DNA of 64,000 nt from Diaporthe sp. PMI_573. Lineage: Eukaryota; Ascomycota; Sordariomycetes; Diaporthales; Diaporthaceae. Below the pieces are notes generated by a model that searched no databases, was not told the DNA's origin, and saw only the letters and a list, made by a program, of their open reading frames with translations. The stretch is from assembly GCA_021399435.1 (NCBI GenBank), contig JAJTUP010000040.1:496001-560000 (forward strand), read 5' to 3'. The position numbers and the translations under genes were made by a program. Shown here one piece after another: positions 11,156 through 22,945 of the stretch (position 1 is its first letter; each line of letters starts with the position of its first letter).

Positions 11156-14100
11156 ATAATGCTTCTGGCGAGTTTACCGCAAAGGATGGCACAGTCTATA
11201 ATATATAGAATGCTCAATTTGGCCATTGTTCTCCAGTTTCGAATTTCTGTGAAAGACTGGTAAAAGCTAGGGAAGATGGGAATGGGAAATGTCTGTTATG
11301 TACTTGAAAAGTCCAAAAGTTTATTGGTTGGTGTGCAGCAACTTTTGCGAAGACTCAAAGCGGATGGTAGTTCGCACGACACATATTCATCCATACTATC
11401 CATGCTTGGTCGACTATTTAATTGTGGAAGCGGAAGAGCGACCGTCGATTTTGGAGGACCCTGATATCATGGTCAGAACGGGTGAAGCATCCGAGTTCAA
11501 TGGAATTAGTGCGGTTGCTTCATCGTAGCCCCCGCTCCTGATGTGCTTACATCATCGCAAAAGTTTACATTGCCTTCATGGAGGATATATTGAATGCAAT
11601 AGGTGCGCAGGTTCAGGACCGTTAGATAGACAGCAGTAAACCTGGTGGGACTCGGGCCCAATGTCTTTCGTTTGGACCCACTTATAATTTAAGGCAGAAG
11701 AGGGGTCATTCGCTTCTGCCCATTCCGCACTCTAGTGCTCACATCCTGCCATCGTGGCATCCGGTTTGGGCTGCCGGGGTCACCTAAACGGGTCCCCTTT
11801 ATGGCCGGACAATGGAATTCCGTAGCTGCAGTGGTGTGGGCCGTGATCTCGTTGCGGTAGGGGAGAAGAGAAGTTGGTGGGGGAAAAAATGGGAAAAATG
11901 GCTCGAGGGTGAGTGGCATATTTACCCCGTCGAGTGCGAAATGAGGGGCAGCAGCCACTCAGGGGCTACCCAAGACTTTTTAACCAACCAAAAGGTCTCG
12001 TCATCTGGTACCGCTTCTGTCTATAAGTCGCATGGCCGATATCCACTTCAAGTACAAGGAAAATACACTTGCAAGTGAGGATTTCACGAAAAAGATCAGC
12101 TTCAATATGCAACGTCCTCTGCCCCAAGAACAGCGGCAATGGTGACTCTATCGCGTAACTCAGCGGCGACGCTTCCGCCATCACGAGCTTCTCCTGCGTG
12201 CCACTGATCGGCGGCGACAGACTGTCAAACTCGACGACGGACTCCGAAGACTACTAAGATCTGAATTGAAAGAGTTTATACTTAAAAAGACGAGGAACAC
12301 AAGGGCAGGGTATACAGCAACTAGGAGTGGTGCAACCAAGTGCCATTTTACTCGAGTGAAGAAGGCTGCTAGATGAAAAAACACTCCAAGGAGAGCGGCG
12401 AGTAAAGCCCAACACTGCAAGTTCCGTTGTCGTAACCATGGTTCCGAGGAACCAAATTTCCTCAAGTCTTAATCCACATAAATGAGTGAATAGACCAAGA
12501 GGGTGACGAACCTTTCCTGGAGCAGTGTTTCAGCGGGACTTATTAGGGTTGGTTTGGAGAAGAGAAGTTATGTGAAGGTGCGCGCAAATAGCACAGCAAG
12601 GGATGAGGTGTTGGTGCTGTCTAAGCCTGTCTTCAGCCAACGATACCTACAGCAGGCTTGTTTGAACCAAACCATTCCAAGGAATAGTCAAAAGCGTTTA
12701 GCCATAACGCAACTTCATCTTCAAACTTTCGTTAACTTTGAAAATACCCAAAATAGCAGCAGAGGGGCTGAATATGTTTGCGTCTACCAAGACGTCTGGG
12801 AAAGGAAGGGGAGCGGGCGGAACAACCCGGAAAAAGAAAAAGGGACCATGGGGTTTTTGACAACACTTATTTTGTCGTCGGTGGGATATTTGTAGGTTAA
12901 GGAGTCTCCAAGTAGTTTCCCGGTGAGACAAGAGGTGATCCATTCCAGCCTGGGCTCGCAGCTAGGCTCTGACTGTTTCTAAATGCGTTTGACAACATCC
13001 TGGTCCTGGCCATTAAATATCTGAAGCGTGGGCAGCACACAATTTAGGTCTTGAGTGAGATCATCTGATGCAGGCTACAGCCGATCAAGTATCGAGAAAG
13101 AATCCATTAACTTGTCCTCATTCTGACTTATATGACCTGATACAAGTTTGCAATCAAGGAGTATATCCGGCTTGAAGCCATACATCATATGCCCGCAGCA
13201 GTCAGGCGAGCAACGCTATCTTTCAACCCAGACCTGATCCTTGTCTTTGTCAAAGCAATCTTGTCATTCATTGAGCTTCGCAAAAGTATTCTAGACGTCT
13301 GTATGATTCCCTCAGGATATCCAAGCAAGGGACGTTCAGGAGTCCAAAAAATGGAGGGCCGATAGTGTGGTCTCGATTGCCGTCGGAAGCTCAACAGGAG
13401 AGGTGACTGAGAGATCACCGCCCAGCTGCCACCCAGCCACCGCGGCTGTGCAGGTGAGCGGGCTCAAACCAACCATCCTGAGTCAATGGTCTATCAGTCA
13501 TTAGACATGGTATGGGTTGCAGATCTTTGTTGGTACAAGAGGAGTTGATCGAGATGTGGGACAGTCTCTCCGCAGGCCCGTCCGAGAATTAATCTCGTGT
13601 GGTTTCGACCGGGCTCCTAGGTAACGAGAACAAAGAAGTTACAGCAACCTGCAGAATCCTGATTCTTGAGGTTGCGAGAGTACGTTGGTTTCTGCGGCTT
13701 AGCAGAAGTTCGCTCCGGTCTACGTAAGCATTGTAGATGTCTGAGACGCGCCAGCGATCAGATGTCCTGTTGCATGCCGGGAGAATAGAGAGGAGCAAGC
13801 TTCAATCCAATAGCTGGGCTCACATCTCGGCGGAATTCGCGGAAATCTAAGCTGTCGAGCACTACTACGCGGGAGGAGTTCGCCTTGTGAATGAGAGAGA
13901 ATTTCGGTCTGGGCACAAAGTTGTATTCGTTCCAGTACCGTGACAACTTCATCTGGAACAAGAGACCGAATCCACACTTGGAAAGAAAAGGCGAGACGCA
14001 GATGCATCTTGAAAGTCCCTCGACGAACATTGCATGATTCATCATGTGGAGCTCAAATGCGGAATGCCGGTATGTTCTTGTTCTTTCCAATCGCCTCCCG

Positions 14101-14189
14101 AAGTTTCTGTGACTCTGGATGATACGCACTCTCCCACACTCTTGCGTAAGTGAACGTTTAAAACAGATTGTTCTGTATTTCGCTCCTAT
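11156..14189. other. Region without recognisable genes
   Basis: Scattered short open frames only. An ORF at 11289-11528 has some protein-like composition but no recognised motif. A segment at 11753-11803 is repeated in diverged form near 30000 (listed separately). The rest shows nothing I can assign. Confidence 0.4.
11753..11803 (+). repeat. Dispersed repeat, copy 1
   Basis: TGGCATCCGGTTTGGGCTGC followed by CGGGGTCACCTAAACGGGTC matches 30000-30050 with most differences being C/T or A/G transitions. The remainder of each copy is not alignable by eye, so only a core is preserved. Confidence 0.5.
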
Positions 14190-15695
14190 TCACTTTCCAG
14201 CCTCAAGCGTCTCAACAGCTTCGCTCACTGCCCTGGCAGTCATGTTGAGTGTCTTGACCATAAAGTCACCACGCGCTCGACAGATCATCGTTTCCTGCAG
14301 TCGGTCCCGTGTCTCAGATTGTAGTGACGCAGTGGGCGGGTACTCCTCAGTCGCCGTCGAAGACACCTTAAACAAACATTCATCCACTCTGATAAGCAGA
14401 CGAAGACTGTTTTCCAAGTTCTCACTGTCTTCCTGAAGCCTGTCAAGCTGGTTCCTCTGGGATGCGGCCAACGTAGCTAGACAAGCTAGTATATCTCGAA
14501 TGCAAGCCCCAGATGTTACGATTCTATCTCTCCGTTCTCGCTTCTCCGCTGCCGCTATGTCAAGGCGCTGCTGTTGATGTTGAATTGCCTTACTGGCCGC
14601 CTCGTAGCTGATAGATACCCGACTTTTGCTGCAGAGGAGTTCCCACCCGTCGTTGTCTTCAGAATCGCTACATTCAAGCAGGACTGTGTCGTCATCGAAC
14701 TCGCTCCCCCAGCAGAGACGGAATGGGTCCCCAATCCTTATCCTCAACATAAACTTCAGGACATCCCGCCACAGAAAACCTTCTCGTATTTCAGGCAACC
14801 GCATCTCGGAGCCGAGTGTAGCTGAAACAATGCAAACAGCATTGACAATGATGGCAACTCCAGTGTCGAAGCTTCCTGTCCGGGGACAATCCACTTCCTT
14901 GATAGACCCCAGTGCATGACGCTGATGGCTTGATAATATTTCTGAAACAACCTGCGTATTGTGCTCAGCCGGCATCGGGTCCCACACCCATATTCCAGTA
15001 GAGTCAACAACGCACAGGACCCAGTGCTCCTCGCAGGACTGAAAAGAAGGGAAGTAGATGGGAACAAAGGTAATCAGCTCTGGATGGAAAAGGGTGGCGC
15101 TTGAGTTTGTATTGCGTAGGAGATCCGCTGGGCTGGGAGACAGAGTCGACGAACCTGACGGTAATGGGAACAGGGCTGCGAGAAGACAGAAAAAGGTGTT
15201 GATGATCTCGTAATTAAGGGGCCGGCCAGGCTCCAGGCAATCGAGGTCGCTCTGATCAAACCTGAGGTGGCAGTCATGTTCAAGGTTGGAGCTTCCACTA
15301 CCAGTGGGTGTGCTGTTGGCTCTGTCGTTGGAGACCATCATTTCGGCGGACACCGGTGAGCGAAGTCCATTTCTCTTCCGTCCATCTTGGTTTTGCTCAT
15401 CATTGGTGCCCTGTCGTTGCCTTGTCTTTCTAACACGTCTCTGGCTATCTTGGACTGCCGGGCGACCCCGCCGCTTTGGCTTGTCAGGTTGATCTGAGTG
15501 TATTTCGAAGGTCTTGGGAACGACTGCGTCTTCCCTGGACGATGTGCTCATCTGAGGGCTGGCTGCTCGGATGCAATCAGGATCGAGGCGAGACGAACCA
15601 AGGCTCCCAGGCGGGACTGGATCGACAGGGCGTTTGTAGAGATCCGCCGGATTGACGTACATGCCCGGACTCTCTGCCGCAAGTTGTGGTGGCAT
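14190..15695 (-). CDS. Ulp1/C48-like cysteine-protease-fold protein lacking catalytic Cys and Gln
   Basis: 501 residues, uninterrupted, ATG at 15695. Residues 1-145 are low-complexity and basic, with an AT-hook-like KRRGRP at 74-79. The peptidase-like region follows: DLDCLEPGRPLNYEIINTFF (150-169) corresponds to the Ulp1 'DL..L..g.WLNDevIn' motif; EHWVLCVVD (223-231) supplies the catalytic His with its following Trp; CPRTGSFDTGV (270-280) aligns with the Ulp1 'pq..N.yDCGv' segment, where the Gln position is Thr273 and the Cys position is Thr278. A coiled-coil-prone C-terminus (about 365-500) follows. Ulp1-type proteases remove SUMO; without Cys and Gln this protein cannot do so by the known mechanism. 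It may bind SUMO-like proteins, or be a relic of a transposon-borne protease, a common source of such genes in fungi. Confidence 0.65.
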   Translation of the reverse strand: MPPQLAAESPGMYVNPADLYKRPVDPVPPGSLGSSRLDPDCIRAASPQMSTSSREDAVVPKTFEIHSDQPDKPKRRGRPAVQDSQRRVRKTRQRQGTNDEQNQDGRKRNGLRSPVSAEMMVSNDRANSTPTGSGSSNLEHDCHLRFDQSDLDCLEPGRPLNYEIINTFFCLLAALFPLPSGSSTLSPSPADLLRNTNSSATLFHPELITFVPIYFPSFQSCEEHWVLCVVDSTGIWVWDPMPAEHNTQVVSEILSSHQRHALGSIKEVDCPRTGSFDTGVAIIVNAVCIVSATLGSEMRLPEIREGFLWRDVLKFMLRIRIGDPFRLCWGSEFDDDTVLLECSDSEDNDGWELLCSKSRVSISYEAASKAIQHQQQRLDIAAAEKRERRDRIVTSGACIRDILACLATLAASQRNQLDRLQEDSENLENSLRLLIRVDECLFKVSSTATEEYPPTASLQSETRDRLQETMICRARGDFMVKTLNMTARAVSEAVETLEAGK

Positions 15696-18558
15696 CTCTA
15701 TGAATGGCCGGCTTTGTCTTAGCTTGAGGAAGGAGACTAGTCACCTTCGAAGATCATGTTGCATGACGGTCTTTGACCTCACAAAAGGGACGACAAGATC
15801 CAGAGAAGCTGGGTATGTTCGTCAAATAAAGTCATTGCTCCACGAACGGGTCCGCCAGCCTAGAAGGGAGCCAAGCTTGAGATCGGAACACTATTTTTGT
15901 CCTCTAACGATTTTCTCCCACACCCAAGAAGGCACTTCATCATTTTCAGCCTCTGCCCGGCTCTTGAATAGAGCACAGCACGCAAGCACAGGAGACGCTG
16001 CACTGCATTCGGGCCACTCATATTAACCACTGCTCAAATAAGTAACACTATCTCTGATTGGTCAAGACTGCCGTGCTGTTGAAGGAAGGGTCGTAGATGA
16101 ACCTAAATTGACAAGGCCATCATTGGTCACAGACATTCTACCATCCTCAAAATGGAACAAGGATACAATCACACTTGAAAATGATTGGAAGGAGCCGCTA
16201 GTAACCGCATCTGCATGACGTCATCTACTCTTGTGCAGGACGAAACGAAAGGTAGCAACACTTTCGGAAGGTAGCCCAAGAAGTTGGCTCTGTTCGAATA
16301 TCTTCTGCTTCTTAAAGTGTTGTACATCACTGTACATATGCGCATCGAATTCACGTTATCGCATTGATGGTTTTGAGCACTGAATAAAAGTTCTCTTCGG
16401 CGACGATGGACCAGAGGGGATGCAGTCGCCGGAAGGCCTTGCTTGGTTCGTATTCTTCCACCTACCATCTGGCCAATAGCCTTACATGAACAAATTACAA
16501 AAATGATTCGCAACAAGGGACAAAGGGCACTCACCAAATCAAATCTTGTGATTGACCACATAGGCAACTTTTGATCAACCAGTCAAATTTCGACTTATGG
16601 ATCATCGCGCATGGAACCTATCGTGTGTTGGACTTGTGCCGAGCTCCAGCCAATCAGATCAAGAGTAATAGAACCTCCAAATCTTTTAAGCAAGGGATCT
16701 GTGGCCACAGCTGCGGAAGCAGTCATGGAGGGTACAAAAGGACATGAGATCTCTCTCCTCGATGCTCAAGTCAGTGGTCACACCTACCAATCCTATTTGA
16801 ACAAAGCCTTGTCTCAAGTTCGTGGCACATGTCAACTCTCATAATGGTCTTGTGGCGTGTCTCTTGCAAATTGATGAGCGACCAGTAATACCTACGAAGA
16901 GGTCCAGTGTCGAGGATTCGTCCTCCGATGCGGATGATTTGGTGGACGCAACATGGAGATCTGAAATACAATTGGACGATGAATTTGGACGATTGCGGAA
17001 GGTGAATCGGAATATCACTGCGAGACATGTGCACGAGACCTGACACCGACAAATGGCAGACAGATGAAACCTCGGCATTCACCTCGGAACTCTCTCGGTC
17101 TTAGTCATTATCACGGCTGTGAAGACGGTTGGCGGAAATAGGCCGAGCAGTTCGCGAATTCTATCTCGTGGAAGTAAATTCGTCTTGTTCGCAGGGTGAT
17201 TTGGATGCTGCCAGGAAATCGAGACCAGGTTGGATGACAGGCTTCCCACCCCGAGTCTGCCCGTGTAAAAGCCTTATGACGCCTCCATTTTTTAATTCCG
17301 TCCGCGTCTTCTCCGAAAACGAAATCCCACGTTCATTACGATTTTGGCATGAACTGGATCGAAACTCCCCGTGGCGTCAATTTGCCAGCCCTAGCCTGAG
17401 GACACTTCGCCTCATTTTGCGCACTTCCCCAACTTATGTCTCGCTTCTTGTCACCTACCGTCCGTATCGGTCCTCCCGAGTGCGCAGTAATGCACTAACA
17501 CCATGCATTTAGGTACGACACATTTCTCAAGATGGTTGAGCTTACAGTCGACAATGAAACAATTGGGATATGGCTCATCGTTGGCTCCCGTCCCTCAACA
17601 TGAGTCTCACCAGCGCCGAAATGAACGACGGCAGCCAGAAAACAATTCGTCTTCACATCGGCGTCCCCGTCGGAAAGATGTGCATAAAAGTGGTATCAGA
17701 CGTCCGCTTGAAGACGTCACTGATGTCGTGCTTCCAATTGAATACTACTGGTCACCGGAGTCATGGCAACAACCACGCAGCCGGATCACGAGGACGCACG
17801 ATGCGAACATAGCGAGCATGACCACACGAAAGGTTGTGAATTCCGCGACATCGGACAGCATAATAAAATTAAATCAGGCTGACAACGTAGAGCAAAAAGG
17901 CACGGATAAGCCGCGACAGCCGTGAAAGTCGCGACAGTAGGCTACGAGCTACCAAGAGGCTCGGGGCTTCAGTCAGCCTCAAACTAGATGCGCATTAATT
18001 CCCAGGGCAGTGGGTCTGTTCTTTGGCTGTCAACTTAGGTTCCTGTTGTAGAGCTATCAGAATTGGGTGATTCTTGAAACCCCGTCCCTCACGCCCCTCA
18101 CTTGTTCCAACGACTCGAAGAGTCTCACGCCACAGACCACCGTACTAATTCATCGGCTGGCCGGACCTTTAAGTATATCAATGGATGATGATAATACAAA
18201 TTCAGTAAAAATCAAATTTCCCATCTCTCAAATCACATACATTCCAACTTCAAGCAAGTCACATAAACATATCCAAATCTTAACTAACCATTTGCGTTGC
18301 GGACCTCGACACGATGTACTTGATTCAATACTGATGCCACACTGACGTTTCACGCAGGTTGATTCCATATATTCTCGCGCATTGTTCGATCCCGAGGTCC
18401 CCTGGGGTCCTGCATGTCGCCATATTCTTGACGGTCTGGATGAGCTTTGGTGTCCAAACTCGGATTCCCGTGATTAAGCCATTGGTGGCTGATGTGATTC
18501 AGCACCCATTATCAGATCTGGCTGATCTTGCTGCTCTCCTCAGAATTTATTTGATCTC
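15696..18558. other. Region without recognisable genes
   Basis: Open frames at 16822-17043 and 17503-17925 have no recognisable domain, and opposite-strand frames overlap them equally well. The segment 15696-16030 is probably the upstream region of the Ulp1-like gene. Nothing else can be supported. Confidence 0.4.
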
Positions 18559-19240
18559 TCATTTATCCGTAGGAAAATTGCAAAATGAGCTTGTGGGCTG
18601 GTTTCCACGGTCGAGCAGCCATGCATTATGTATATCTCCAAGATGGGCCACTGGAAGCGACGTGGTTGCACCAGTTGAGGATCTTTGAACTTGTTCAGGG
18701 TATTCCGGTGAGATAGCCTCCGCTTGATTGAAATCGTATGGCCGAATGGCAAGATCATCGTAAGTGAAATATGCGTAGGGCGCTCGGTATGGGGTTAAGA
18801 AAGCAGCACTAGCTGCGCAAGCAAATGACAGCGGGTAGAATTGCGTTCCCGTGGGTGGCACGAAAGAAAATCGCGGCATTTTCGCGTGTGCAGAAGATGC
18901 CAATGTTTGCTCATCGGCTGGAGTATCTGCTCTTGGCGGAGACGAAGGACGTCTTTGCGGCTCTGGTGCCTTCCTGTTTGTGCAACTCTTTTCGTTCTTC
19001 CTGCAACCTGGTTGCCCTCCCCGCTGGGCCTGGAGCTCTTTCATCTTCCTCCCTGAATTCGAGATTAGGCATTTTACGAGGTACTAGGGCACCTGGGGGT
19101 CCGAGGAGCCACTCACGATATCTGCGCTGGGCAATTCTGTTTTGTATCCGCCGTCGTTCCGCAAGATCAGCGACCTTGGTCCAGTCCTCATCGGAACGTG
19201 CGAAATTGCTGCGAGAGCTACCATTGGGATTCTCTCCCAT
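18559..19240 (-). CDS. bZIP transcription factor, two exons
   Basis: Exon 1 runs 19240-19117 and exon 2 19052-18559, joined across a 64-nt intron (19116-19053) with GTGAGT donor, CTAAT-type branch site and CAG acceptor; the phase matches (phase 1). Exon 1 carries the fungal bZIP basic region: an acidic DEDW lead-in, ADLAERRRIQNRIAQRRYR with the invariant N-x7-R, and splicing adds RKMKELQAQ at the zipper start. The product is about 205 residues. The zipper is short and weak, with few heptad leucines, and the C-terminal part is Pro/Ala/aromatic-rich. The frame is open upstream of the chosen ATG as far as a GTG at 19288 and beyond, so the start could lie further up. Expected nuclear DNA-binding regulator. 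Confidence 0.75.
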
Positions 19241-19463
19241 GGCTTCGTATTGCTGGGTATGCTTTCCTGGTGGAGAGTGACGGTACACTGGAAGGGGTTG
19301 CCCCCGGCTGGTTGGTGGACAATGCTGAAGGTTTCGGAGCCACCCAGTATCAGCCCACCCAGTATCAGCTCCTTAAGTCACTCTCTCAACATCTTGCTAT
19401 TTTATCGTGGCTGCGATACGAACTGAACGCCGCACACCTCTAAGTGTCTGACTCCGGCTCTTC

Positions 19464-19821
19464 CTAATGACCATATTGATGCGTGGTGATCGCCTCGGTC
19501 TGGGCTGGCGGCGTGCCTTTTGCGGCCGGTGCACTGCTTCCTGATGAGAAAACAACTTGAGTGGGCTCTAGGGTTCGAGGCAGCCGTGCTGTGCAGGATA
19601 TACTCACTCTCACACCAGCGACGTTGTACCTTCTTGAACTCTTCCGAATCAATGGCAGGAAACTCATTGTCGCTGCTGTCTCCATCCACATCAGGTTGCT
19701 GGCTTGCGGACGGACAATCATGTTGAGCCTGTTGCTTGTGATGGCCTTCAACAATACCCGGTCGGATGCCCACAGCTGCAGCCTTAACTGAGTCGTTCTT
19801 CATTGGATTATGTCTTGCCAT
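19464..19821 (-). CDS. Small two-exon hypothetical protein
   Basis: ATG at 19821 (MARHNPMKND), exon 1 to 19608, 67-nt intron 19607-19541 with GTGAGTATA donor and TTTTCTCATCAG acceptor, exon 2 to the stop at 19464. Phases agree and the product is about 96 residues. It is polar, with Gln/His/Asp-rich tracts and an acidic segment (DGDSSDNEFPAIDSEEFKK). No signal peptide or membrane segment. It is transcribed in the same direction as the bZIP gene just downstream, and could instead be a 5' exon set of a longer bZIP transcript. The family was not recognised. Confidence 0.4.
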
Positions 19822-20907
19822 GGAGGTGCGAGATACTGAGGATGTGATGGACTTCAGGGTGAAGGAATTCGACAAAGGGAGCCCCGCGCCCGGGGGGGGG
19901 GGGCAGCATGGCCCCCTATATATCTCAGCATATTTTGTGTCGGAATATCACTTTTGCCAGTGCCGACGTTGCTGGGCTGCCGCAGGCGGCACTCCCAGAA
20001 CCCGAAGGAAGGATGGAGGATATGTGGGCCGCTGCCCACGACACTGGGCTCGCACCAGATAGGCTTTAAGACGCGGAAAACTCGTACAGGGAAGATTGGT
20101 TGATACCAGTGAATATGAACGCTGGGGGACGCGCCTTCTCGCAGGATAAGACATATAGCCTTCGCATACACTGTAAGACGCATTGACGTGTACTGAAGGA
20201 CCAGTGTCAGCCACAGACGAATTATGCCACGTACTCCATACTCTGGAAGGGACGATTCTACATGCAGCCTACAGGTTGAAGACCCTGAGGGCTCGTCGCA
20301 AGCGATATTTCACGGTCCGAAAACTGCTAGCACCAAGGCCATACAGATGCTTCACAGGTTAATCGGTAAGGACTTGCCTCCACCCTTTGCAGAATGTAGG
20401 TAGGACAGATTTGCGAGCTTTTTTGGGGGGGGGGGGGGCTGCCGGGCTGGTGGATGATATCGTTCGCTTAACGTTTCCGCGTACCATGATGATTGGTGAT
20501 CGTATTGTTGTTTTTCCGCAACCGTAGGAGTAAGACCCAATGATCATGGCCCTTCTCTATGTCAGCTGCAGACGACGGACTGCTGGTTTACCGTGTCCGA
20601 CATGTGTCTAGTCACCCGCCTCCACACCTCTAGCCATCATGGTCCTCGTTCAAGGCCCGAGGAGCGTGAGACTTCTTCATGGCACGCAAGCTCTATTGCG
20701 GATCATGTTTGCCTGTGTGCGCGCCTAAGATGAGGACCATGATCAAGGCCTGTTTTGGTGTTCACAGGGAGCTCAAATTATCACAGGGCCTTCTTTCAGG
20801 CAGTCCTAAATAATGGTGTCTTTGCTGCCCTGAAGTTTGTATATAATTGATCGACCTGCTCTGTCTCTTTCGTCACATTTTTCTGTTCAATTCTAACCAG
20901 CTGGAAA
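19822..20907. other. Intergenic region with homopolymer G runs and a short inverted repeat
   Basis: Runs of 11-12 G occur at about 19893 and 20425. A 12-bp inverted repeat (ATCATGGTCCTC / GAGGACCATGAT) lies at about 20637 and 20730. No gene recognised. Confidence 0.45.
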
Positions 20908-21738
20908 ATGAAACCGTGCACTAATACATTCTGGTTGGGCCTGGAGGATCAGGGCAGCGAAACCCTGTTTCTTGTTTCGGATAGGGCTCAGAAACTCACC
21001 GCCACTATCCCCGACTGTGATGTTCAACAACCCAGCCTATTCGTTCTCATCGGAAACACCACCAAATCCGCCGCCCTCCGAGAGATATTCGGTATTAGGA
21101 GAAGCCGCAGATCCCCATTCCAGCGCGGCCACGGCCTACACCTGCACGTTGACCCGTCAAGTATATTTCGGAGACGGCCACTGCTTGTCGCAGAAGGTGA
21201 TATTCGCAGCAGCTATGCTCCGAAGCACGCCAGAGGGAAGTGTCACCGTGTTAACAAGCGCATAATTGAGAGACCGAGACATGAGTCGGAGATCGCACAG
21301 ATATCAACCAGCGTCTACTCTCAGCTCCTGTATCCGTTCGCTGACGTCTTTATGTTCTTCTCTGATGACATCGGCGGCCTGAAACAGGTAGCGCACTCCT
21401 TCCCAACACTATATCCAGAGGGTCACGTGAGTGAGTTGAGTGATCAGATGCAAGGATTACAATTCGGAGATCAGAGGGAGTCCAGAACCAGTAGCGGGAG
21501 CCATCACAGCAGCCGCAGCTCAATCCTGCCAGGAAATGAGAGAGCATCTCAATACGTAGAGACCACTAGAGCTCTGATCCCTGTACCCATGCCTGCTACC
21601 GGCGGAGCCTTTAATGGTTGGGAGGAGGTTGTCGACGGGTACACTAGGAAGAAAGCTGCCAAAGAGAGCGGTCCATCGGCCGAGGATCAAAAACGGGCGA
21701 GGGATGAGCGTGCGGAAAATCGAAGGAGGCAGAAGTAG
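20908..21738 (+). pseudogene. Fungal P-loop-NTPase-like relic with degraded Walker A
   Basis: 276 codons from an ATG. PSLFVLIGNTTKSAALREIF (about residues 42-61) has the shape of a hydrophobic strand plus P-loop but lacks the GxxGxGK[S/T] glycines and lysine spacing. LHLHVDPSSIFRRRPLLVAE and VYSQLLYPFADVFMFFSDD resemble the strand blocks that follow the P-loop in a group of large fungal-specific GTPase-like proteins. A Ser-rich and then basic C-terminus (EDQKRARDERAENRRRQK) follows. A second frame at 20972-21265 also looks partly coding, which suggests compensating frameshifts. I regard this as a decayed N-terminal fragment; the family assignment is from memory of motif style only. Confidence 0.3.
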
Positions 21739-22137
21739 GGGATGGAAACTGAACAGGGGCTCTGATCGGGCTCCAGCGATGCTTTTGGGCGGTCTATTGC
21801 CTCACTCTTTTGCCAATGGACCGGAGAGGGGTGCGTTGTCGGGTATGGAGAAAAAGGGCCGTGCAAATTAATACTACGTTCACTTCTAGCTGTCCTCTCT
21901 TTTACTTAGACTCTCTTTTTAGGAAATAACCAACTCCACTCTCTTTTTATATTACTAAACACTGATTAGAAATAGCGTGATATCTGAAGCAATAGCACAC
22001 CGTGCTATGGTAGTAGGAGGAGGAACAGCCAGGTTGGGTTGGGCGGGTTAACCCCTAGACAGTGACATTAACTCCGAGGTAGTGACATGCCAAGACCGAT
22101 CACATGACATCTCCTTCCTAATTGGGACGACCCCATG

Positions 22138-22200
22138 TTGCGGGTAATCAGAGCTTGAATTCTTCAAGCCAAATCAGAGCTTGAATGCTCGAAGTCGGAT
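22138..22200. repeat. Short direct repeat containing GAGCTTGAATTCTTCAAGCC
   Basis: Two tandem ~27-bp copies starting AATCAGAGCTTGAAT. The first copy contains a near-palindrome (GCTTGAATTCTTCAAGC) that also occurs at 51968-52001, where about 31 of 34 bases are identical. There it is read in reverse as WLEEFKL at the end of a protein fragment. Confidence 0.5.
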
Positions 22201-22677
22201 TTGGGCATTGTGCCAGCTTTAGGCGAGACCGTCAACCCTGCCGACAGAGTGGACGAGTTCCGCTCCATCGTCGAGAAAATCAGACACTTCTATGAAGTCG
22301 TACGCGATGACCAGGATCACTACGTCTTGTCGCTGCCCATATGGGAGGCCGGATGCCCCGAGCTTCCGAAGAGCGACGCATTCCCACCTGTCCCACCCCC
22401 AAAGCCGAAGCCTTCGGTATCAATCTCAAGCATGGGAAATGTCGATGCGATCATTGCATCGAAGCATGGACAGATTGTTGTCGACAAACCTTGGGTGACG
22501 GGTGAGGAGCTTGGAAACGGGCTTGGGTTGTTCCTGGGCACCTTTAGAAGCAAAATGAGCATCAGTGCTGCGTACAATGACTCTTGGCACAATAAGTCCG
22601 AGGTCGAGAATTTCGTCTACCGTTGCAAAGATCTTGTGTTAGCTGGACTGGGACTGGCGGAAACTCTAAGTAGGTAA
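22201..22677 (+). pseudogene. C-terminal fragment resembling a fungal acyltransferase/condensation-type protein
   Basis: 158 open codons without a credible ATG, so the 5' part is missing. Conserved-looking blocks are HYVLSLPIWEAGCPELPKSD, PWVTGEELGNGLGLFLGTF and SISAAYNDSWH; the last two match the closing strand-helix pattern I associate with fungal condensation-like or alcohol-acetyltransferase proteins. The frame runs directly out of the short direct repeat at 22138-22200, so the truncation point coincides with a repeat junction. Functional assignment is tentative. Confidence 0.3.
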
Positions 22678-22945
22678 TGCCTCATTTATTGTATATAGTC
22701 GGACCTGCGCCGCGATTATAATGAATCACTTTCACTGCTTGCTTCAGAAGTGGATATTCCCCCAGATATCGCGGAATTTTGAAAACCGTACAATTCAATC
22801 ATGCGACAGTTTTTAGAGTGGCTTTAGTGAGATCTAACTCCAGGACGAAGCATAACTGATATTAATCACAGAAATCAGAAATCGGTAAGCAGACAAACAC
22901 CTTGCCGCCCTTCAACATTCCAGCCAAGGGGCCCTCGGCCCTCGT

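Noticed and set aside
18911..19875. One single gene joining the small two-exon gene and the bZIP gene
   Set aside because: The upstream gene has its own in-frame stop at 19464 with no donor that rescues it; transcript data could still overturn this.
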